A stretch of DNA of 11,782 bases from Methanosarcina sp. GTDB lineage: Archaea > Halobacteriota > Methanosarcinia > Methanosarcinales > Methanosarcinaceae. The stretch is from positions 1 to 11,782 of the forward strand of contig JADGNM010000041.1 of assembly GCA_017883485.1 (NCBI GenBank), read 5' to 3'. A program made the translations under genes and the position numbers. Each line of letters opens with the position of its first letter. The first letter of the stretch is position 1. This document shows positions 7,256 to 11,782 of the stretch, piece after piece. Under the pieces are notes generated by a model, which saw nothing but the letters and a program-made list of their open reading frames with translations, was not told where the DNA came from and did no database searches.

Positions 7256-8065
7256 AATATTTCCCATTTTGGAGGAAATTCTGATAAGCCGTTTGATGAA
7301 GGTGTGCTCATATGGGACATCAGTGATCCGGTCAATCCGAGAAAATTGGGACAATTTCGCACTGGAGTAACCGGTACACATCGAAATTTCTACTCAGGCG
7401 ATCAATATGTGCATTTAGCGGCTGGAATGCCGGATACGAGGGAAATCTTCCAGGGCCATACATCTCCATTACACGGCCCGCCATATATTGCGGACAATCT
7501 GGCATATCTGCCCTGGGTCAGCGGGTATTTTTATCCTAGATGTCAATGATGTATCCAGGCCAACAGAAATGGGCCGATTGACTTCAGTCCGCCGTTCCAT
7601 TCACAGTTTAGCATGCACAGTGTGATTCCATTACCGGAAAAAGGACTGACATATGCTAATTCCGAAGATACTTTCTATGGTAAAGAACCTTTGCATCATG
7701 CTTCGATTGTAGATAACTCCGATCCATCAAATCCGATGCTGCTTTCGTTGTTTCCTGAACCAATATCACCTACAGGAGTACAATACCGCGATTTTTTTGA
7801 AAAGGAAACTAGTCAGGCCCGCATAATATTAATTTATTACAGCATAACCGTGATGTGAAAAACAAGATGAATTATTTTATATAGCTCACTTCAATGCTGG
7901 TTTAAGAGTCTACAATGTTACTGATCCGCGCAAACTTGTTGAAGTTGGGTATTTCATGCCTCCTGCCAACCAAGCGCTATGATACGATCCAGAGGGGAAA
8001 TTAGTTCTGCACATGAAGATTTACTGGTTGATCGGCGAGGATTTATTTATATTACGCATAATTAA
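7256..8065 (+). pseudogene. Decayed LVIVD-repeat (beta-propeller-like) protein gene
   Basis: Pieces in several frames align end to end as one protein. 7256-7530 reads SHFGGNSDKPFDEGVLIWDI then SDPVNPRKLGQFRTGVTGTH, a typical LVIVD repeat. A shift near 7520-7530 leads to LDVNDVSRPTEMGRL, and another near 7580 to DFSPPFHSQFSMHSVIPLPE and LHHASIVDNSDPSNPMLLSL. After about 7810 it goes on as GPHNINLLQHNRDV. Then follow AHFNAGLRVYNVTDPRKLVE, a stop at 7980-7982, and EDLLVDRRGFIYIT, ending at TAA 8063-8065. At least three frameshifts and two internal stops make it non-functional. LVIVD proteins are usually secreted or surface proteins; the N-terminal part is missing here. It may form one unit with the PEBP fragment just upstream. 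Confidence 0.8.
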
Positions 8066-8231
8066 ATTATTTTGTGACGAGCCCTCATATCATTAGACTC
8101 CTGCCGCTCATAGCCTCAGAATAAAACCTGAAACCAAGCTTGGAGACCAAAAAATATGCTCTTGCACTTTCAACATGCTACAACCAGAGCCTGTCAGCTC
8201 CCAGTAAGATATTCAACATCTCCTGAACAAT
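8066..8231. other. Spacer between converging pseudogene and kinase, nothing recognised
   Basis: I find no ORF, RNA gene or clear repeat here. It separates the 3' ends of the LVIVD pseudogene and the histidine kinase. Confidence 0.5.
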
Positions 8232-10394
8232 TTAATCAATTTTTGTAGCGCTGGTGCCGATTTGGTTATCTTTTTCTGTTACTGTGAATCTTATAATGAA
8301 CTCAGTACCATTGTTCCTTTTCAGTTCTAGTTCTCCATCTAACTGGTCGACAAGGGAAGTTACTAACTGCATTCCAAGAGTATCAAGGTCTTCTATATCA
8401 AGGTTTTCAGTTATACCTACCCCGTTATCCGAAACGGACAGAATGAAATTGGTGCTCTTACAGTCTTCGTTTATGCATCTTATACATTCTCCATTTTCTT
8501 CTCGACTGAGTTTTATTCGGATTTCCCCCTTGCTTCTACTGGGAAATGCGTGTTTGAAGGAATTGGAAAAGAACTCGTTAACAATAATTCCTAAGGGGAC
8601 AGCAGTATCCATATCAAAGAATGCATTTTCCGCCGAATCCACTTTTAAGCTGATTTCGGTATTCCCGACACTATATGACTGGAACAGATTTTCAGAGAGT
8701 TCCTTAATGTATGATGAAAAGTTAAGAGTGTAGAACCCACCACCTTTGTGCAGTTCCTCATGGATAAGAGCCATTGATATCACTCTGTCCTGGCTTTCCC
8801 TGAAGGCTTCCAAGACTTCCGAATCCTTAATATCTTTTCTGCCTTTGAACTGTTCAGCCTGAAGGTCAAGAAGTGAGGAGATCACCTGCAAATTATTCTT
8901 GATCCTATGGTGAATTTCTTTTTTGCGGGCGGTCTCAATGTTCGCCAGAGCATCTTCAGATACTTTACGTTCGGTGATGTCAGTGAGCATGCTTATCGAG
9001 CCCATAAACTTGTCATCCTTACCAAAAAGATATTTAGAGTTTAAAAGTACCCATAAGGATAAGCCATCCTTACATATTAATTCCAGCTCGTAGCTTTCGT
9101 TGATATCCTGCAGCCTCTTTTCCATATTCAGTTTGACGGAAACTTTACTTTCTTCTCTGATGAAGTCCCATATCGGTCTGCCGATACATTCTTCGGAATT
9201 GTATCCGAGCATCTCCATTAGTTTTTTATTATAGTAAGTAATCCTGAGTTCAGCGTCAATTACCAATATACCTTCATTTGCTATCTCTACAATATTGCGG
9301 TACTTTTCCTCACTTTCTCTAAGTTTTTCTTCGGCTTTTTTACGCTCGGTGATGTCAGTTAACATGCCCAGATAACCTGTAAACTTACCATCCTTATTAA
9401 AAAATGGTTTAGAGCTTATAAATGCCCATATAGATGAACCATCCTTACGCATCAGCTTAACATCGTAACTCTCATTGACACCTTGGCGCCTCTTTTTTAA
9501 AATCCTTTTGGCAAAAGGCTTGCTTTCCTCATTTATGAAGTCCCATATGGGTCTACCGACAATTTCTTCCATAGCATATCCAGACAATTCCGCAATTATC
9601 TTATTGGCGTAAGTAATTTTTTCTTCATCGTTCACCAGGTATATACCTTCATTTGCCGTCTCTACGATGTTGCGGTATTTTTCCTCACTTTCACATAGTT
9701 TTTCTTCCGATTTTTTATTTTCAGTAACGTCCTGAACGATTCCTCTCAATCTAAGAGGGAAATTTTTTTCGTCAAAAATAACTTCACCATTAATATGGAT
9801 TATACGCTCTTCTCCATCAGCTAAGATGATCCGATAATCATTGTCAAATGGTTTCCCGTTTAAAGTATCTATAATGGCGTTATCCAAATCGATTCGATCA
9901 TCGGGGTGTATATATTTTAAGAGTGTGCCGTAATTTATGTCGAATTTTTGAGGACTAAGTCCAAAAATACGATACATTTCATCAGAACGGTACATTTTAT
10001 TCGCTACAATGTTCCAATCCCAATTTCCGATATGAGTCATTCTTTGAGCTTCAGATAACCTTCTTTCGCTCTCCTGAAGTTTTTCTTCAAGCTCTTTCTG
10101 GTCACTTATATCGAATCCGTAAATGTTTACACACTCCTCTTCGAGTGAGGGGTAAAAAGTGACCTGGTATATTCTTTTTCCCACTTTAACTTCAATTTTT
10201 TCCGGAATATTCTGGGAAATTACTTTTTGCACTAAATCTCCGATACTCGAAGGCAGTTTTTCACCAACTCCCACACCCCACTCATGTAATAAGGGCTCAC
10301 CCGCTTCATTTGAGTAAAGAACAGTACCATCCTTTTCAACACTAAGCACAGGATTCGGGTTCTTATCAGGAAATTGCTCAATTTTTGTTTTCAT
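8232..10394 (-). CDS. Cytosolic multi-PAS sensor histidine kinase (HisKA_2 type)
   Basis: The 720-residue protein has no signal peptide or membrane helix, so it should sense a cytosolic signal. Four PAS or PAS-like domains come in order: about 8-98 (divergent), 110-228 (PAS with PAC, containing YIHPDDR and ending in DVTENKK), 229-353 and 354-478. The last two are a near-duplicate of exactly 125 residues. The transmitter follows: KKEIHHRIKNNLQVISSLLD (491-510) is a HisKA_2 dimerisation box with the likely phospho-accepting His496. The ATPase domain has an N box around NEFFSNSFKHAF (606-617), the G box DNGVG (656-660) and a terminal GTEFIIRF. Short coiled-coil linkers (EEKLRESEEKYRNIV) join the PAS domains. 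No receiver domain or response-regulator gene is in the window. ATG at 10394 has only a distant GGAG (13 bases), so the start is likely but not certain. Confidence 0.93.
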   Translation of the reverse strand: MKTKIEQFPDKNPNPVLSVEKDGTVLYSNEAGEPLLHEWGVGVGEKLPSSIGDLVQKVISQNIPEKIEVKVGKRIYQVTFYPSLEEECVNIYGFDISDQKELEEKLQESERRLSEAQRMTHIGNWDWNIVANKMYRSDEMYRIFGLSPQKFDINYGTLLKYIHPDDRIDLDNAIIDTLNGKPFDNDYRIILADGEERIIHINGEVIFDEKNFPLRLRGIVQDVTENKKSEEKLCESEEKYRNIVETANEGIYLVNDEEKITYANKIIAELSGYAMEEIVGRPIWDFINEESKPFAKRILKKRRQGVNESYDVKLMRKDGSSIWAFISSKPFFNKDGKFTGYLGMLTDITERKKAEEKLRESEEKYRNIVEIANEGILVIDAELRITYYNKKLMEMLGYNSEECIGRPIWDFIREESKVSVKLNMEKRLQDINESYELELICKDGLSLWVLLNSKYLFGKDDKFMGSISMLTDITERKVSEDALANIETARKKEIHHRIKNNLQVISSLLDLQAEQFKGRKDIKDSEVLEAFRESQDRVISMALIHEELHKGGGFYTLNFSSYIKELSENLFQSYSVGNTEISLKVDSAENAFFDMDTAVPLGIIVNEFFSNSFKHAFPSRSKGEIRIKLSREENGECIRCINEDCKSTNFILSVSDNGVGITENLDIEDLDTLGMQLVTSLVDQLDGELELKRNNGTEFIIRFTVTEKDNQIGTSATKID
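8961..9710 (-). repeat. Tandem duplication of a PAS-PAC module inside the kinase gene
   Basis: Residues 229-353 (9710-9336) and 354-478 (9335-8961) align without a gap over 125 residues. Identical stretches include SEEKYRNIVE, ANEGI, GRPIWDF and MLTDITERK. At DNA level the linkers are close copies, for example the CGGTGATGTCAGT strings near 8970 and 9350. This indicates a 375-bp internal duplication that has since diverged. Confidence 0.85.
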
Positions 10395-10928
10395 ATTCCA
10401 CTTCGGTCTCCTCTCTTAAACGGCAACATACCTGCCGCGATGATTCATTAACGTTAAAGTGTCTACTACAACTACTTCTATTAAATATAATGTTCATAAT
10501 TATTATAAGCAACTCAACCTTGCTTTACACACTTAATTTGACATGCCTTCGTCTCACGACCATATAGAACTAGAAAGCAAGAAGCGGAAAAACAGAAAGC
10601 CCGAAAATTAGGAGATAGAAAAACTAACATGGTGAGAACTCGAAAGCCCAGTACATCGCCATGCATGTCGTCCTTTCTCTTATAGAAGGTAAGTTTTTCA
10701 TGGAGGCTTATTAAATTGGCTAAAACTGAAAAAATTCCGCCAATAAATAATTAGAATTTCAACAATATAAGAATAGACGAAAGTAAAATAACGACCAAAC
10801 ACAATGTCATACATTTGAAATATTTAAAAGTGATTAATCAACGACAGTTTCATTCCAGAAAAAAACACTAAAATTACAGTTATAAACAAATAGTATTTTA
10901 AGAAGAAGCCTGGAGGCTCTGAGTCCAT
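10395..10928. other. AT-rich spacer upstream of the kinase gene, no gene seen
   Basis: There is no supported ORF on either strand. It should hold the kinase promoter on the minus strand; the A/T-rich block at about 10477-10508 has TATA-like stretches but none clearly best. A small dyad, CGGCA (10421-10425) with TGCCG (10433-10437), lies in the presumed kinase leader. Confidence 0.5.
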
Positions 10929-11068
10929 TTACTGCATCCCCCAAGACAGTCTCTCCGAAATATTATGCTCCCCCAAACATACTTTCGGAGAAAGACCTGC
11001 AACCTCCAGAAGGTTCTTCATATTGATGATACCTTTATCCCGTGCTCCACAATTCCAAACTTTAATAA
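10907..11068 (-). pseudogene. Probable 3' remnant of a TnpB-type transposase gene
   Basis: The minus-strand frame ending at TAA 10931-10929 reads KVWNCGARDKGIINMKNLLE then VAGLSPKVCLGEHNISERLS and WGMQ. The pattern W-x-C-x followed by RD and an NxxNL segment resembles the zinc-ribbon and DRDxNAAxN end of IS605/IS1341 TnpB proteins, with the second CxxC pair deleted. Upstream of about 11068 the frame turns into AT-rich sequence of different character, so only the C-terminus is left. Just after the stop the sequence forms a tight hairpin, AGCCT-CC-AGGCT (10907-10918), comparable in position to the right-end structure of such elements. No terminal repeats or intact transposase are visible. The assignment is tentative. 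Confidence 0.4.
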
Positions 11069-11238
11069 CACAACAATTTATTTTAAATTTATTATATAAA
11101 AAATCACATTTAATTAAACGATAATTCGGTGTTAGAATTTTTAGTGTAATAAAAATATTTAATCTCATTAAAATTTTCGACTGGAACAAACCTTTCAAGT
11201 CGATGATGATATATAATCATATTATTATATAATAATAC

Positions 11239-11270
11239 AGATTAAGAGTAATAGGGTTTCCTCTTAATCT
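11239..11270. repeat. Perfect 10-bp inverted repeat (hairpin)
   Basis: AGATTAAGAG (11239-11248) and CTCTTAATCT (11261-11270) are exact complements around a 12-base loop. The hairpin lies downstream, on the minus strand, of the small ORF at 11321-11434, so it could be its terminator or the edge of a mobile element. Confidence 0.7.
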
Positions 11271-11320
11271 TTGGGTTGGATCGGCTTGAGAATAGGGACT
11301 CAAACCCCTGCCATCTACTT

Positions 11321-11434
11321 CTAGGCTGTTTCAAGGAACGATATCACTTTTTGATGCACTGAAACTTTGAACTTCTGTGACTCTGAAAGGTTAAAGCTTG
11401 TCAGATCGCCAAGAACACCCTTTTCAAATATCAT
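11321..11434 (-). CDS. Small ORF or C-terminal remnant, 37 residues, unknown
   Basis: ATG 11434-11432 to TAG 11323-11321 encodes MIFEKGVLGDLTSFNLSESQ followed by KFKVSVHQKVISFLETA. The composition looks like real protein rather than random AT-rich translation. There is no good ribosome binding site and an in-frame stop lies four codons upstream, so it may be the tail of a truncated gene, possibly a transposase. The hairpin at 11239-11270 follows it. No family recognised. Confidence 0.3.
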   Translation of the reverse strand: MIFEKGVLGDLTSFNLSESQKFKVSVHQKVISFLETA

Positions 11435-11548
11435 TATTGAACTTTAGTTTACAGCTATACTCATTTTTACTCACTGAAAAATAGAATTAATCTTCAACGG
11501 TTATTTACTCAGTGTAGTCATTTACCGCCAAATGCTTTTACGATATCA

Positions 11549-11686
11549 CTAGAGCAGGGTATATTCACTGTCTGGAATATTCTTAAGGTCTTCGATTATG
11601 ATACGACTGGCTCCTGCTTTATGGCTTGTAGAATATGCTCCTGCTTCGTTAAACCGGAGTTTATACTTTCCGACAAAAAATGGCAT
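11549..11686 (-). CDS. Small ORF or gene remnant, 45 residues, unknown
   Basis: ATG 11686-11684 to TAG 11551-11549 encodes MPFFVGKYKLRFNEAGAYST followed by SHKAGASRIIIEDLKNIPDS and EYTLL. The sequence looks protein-like, with a basic middle and an acidic end. No Shine-Dalgarno is visible, but a TATA-like A/T block inside an inverted repeat lies about 22-50 bases upstream, as expected for a leaderless or short-leader archaeal gene. One base out of frame, the downstream DNA reads DIVKAFGGK and then stops, hinting that it was once longer. No family recognised. Confidence 0.35.
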   Translation of the reverse strand: MPFFVGKYKLRFNEAGAYSTSHKAGASRIIIEDLKNIPDSEYTLL

Positions 11687-11707
11687 CTAGCGGCTTGATT
11701 TTTGTAG

Positions 11708-11736
11708 GGTACAAGAAATATTAATTATATTGTACC
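11708..11736 (-). promoter_or_regulatory. GGTACAA-N15-TTGTACC dyad around a TATA-like block
   Basis: GGTACAA (11708-11714) and TTGTACC (11730-11736) are perfect 7-bp inverted arms. The 15-base spacer is pure A/T apart from its first base and reads TATAATTAATATT on the minus strand, TATA-like, about 22 bases upstream of the 45-residue ORF. This arrangement suits a repressor that covers the promoter. Confidence 0.4.
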
Positions 11737-11760
11737 AAATATGATAACAAATATGATAAC
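11737..11760. repeat. 12-bp tandem repeat
   Basis: AAATATGATAAC occurs twice head to tail (11737-11748 and 11749-11760), directly beside the inverted repeat at 11708-11736. Confidence 0.8.
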
Positions 11761-11782
11761 AAAAAAATGATCAATAGAGCTT

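Noticed and set aside
10929..11198. 89-codon minus-strand ORF as an intact gene
   Set aside because: Its first half is low-complexity AT-rich translation and only the last 45 residues or so look like a protein, so it is treated as a remnant joined to unrelated sequence.
11284..11325. Minus-strand AGGGG-TTTGAGT-CCCT looks like a tRNA T-arm
   Set aside because: The loop deviates from TTC, the fifth stem pair fails, and no matching acceptor, D-arm or anticodon arm is found upstream.
11338..11550. ACGATATCACT present at 11338-11348 and 11540-11550
   Set aside because: The 11-bp match lacks extension on either side and one copy is within a coding-like ORF; likely chance.

Overview
The window looks like a chromosomal segment of a methanogenic archaeon of the genus Methanosarcina. 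The main reason is a block of three genes recognisable as mtxX-mtxA-mtxH, a second set of genes related to the MtrA and MtrH subunits of methyl-H4MPT:coenzyme M methyltransferase. Archaeal TATA boxes (for example TTTATATA at 6168-6175), good Shine-Dalgarno sites, long AT-rich spacers and a multi-PAS cytosolic histidine kinase of the kind common in Methanosarcina fit this. The species cannot be fixed from the sequence alone.

Layout, left to right. 1-559: a frameshifted remnant of a protein with an N-terminal membrane segment. 560-876: a spacer with a GC-rich, strongly folded GCGAGCGAAGCGAGCG element. 877-3426 (+): mtxX and mtxA overlap by four bases; mtxH follows after a 142-base gap that holds a TATA-like box and a 17-bp tandem repeat. 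3532-5193 (-): ilvD, convergent with mtxH. 5342-5980 (-): a MarC-family membrane protein whose best-placed start codon is ATA rather than ATG. 6292-6960 (+): a stand-alone phosphoribosyltransferase, divergent from marC. 7128-8065 (+): decayed coding sequence, first a PEBP (YbhB-like) fragment and then an LVIVD-repeat protein, broken by frameshifts and stops. 8232-10394 (-): an orphan PAS-rich histidine kinase. 10395-11782: an AT-rich, gene-poor tail with a probable transposase (TnpB-like) remnant, two tiny minus-strand ORFs, a strong hairpin and a promoter-like inverted repeat.

Functional picture. The mtx genes encode a probably soluble corrinoid protein (MtxA, which lacks the C-terminal membrane anchor of MtrA) and its methyltransferase partner (MtxH), plus MtxX, a phosphotransacetylase-like protein. 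No other Mtr subunit is present, so methyl transfer here should not be coupled to Na+ pumping. ilvD is housekeeping (isoleucine/valine synthesis). The kinase has no response regulator or transmembrane segment in the window. The flanks carry several decayed genes, so this is a conserved core next to eroding DNA. I did not find a convincing undescribed multi-gene system. The most worthwhile items are the mtx cluster with its repeat-bearing leader, the ATA start of marC, and the structured element upstream of mtxX.
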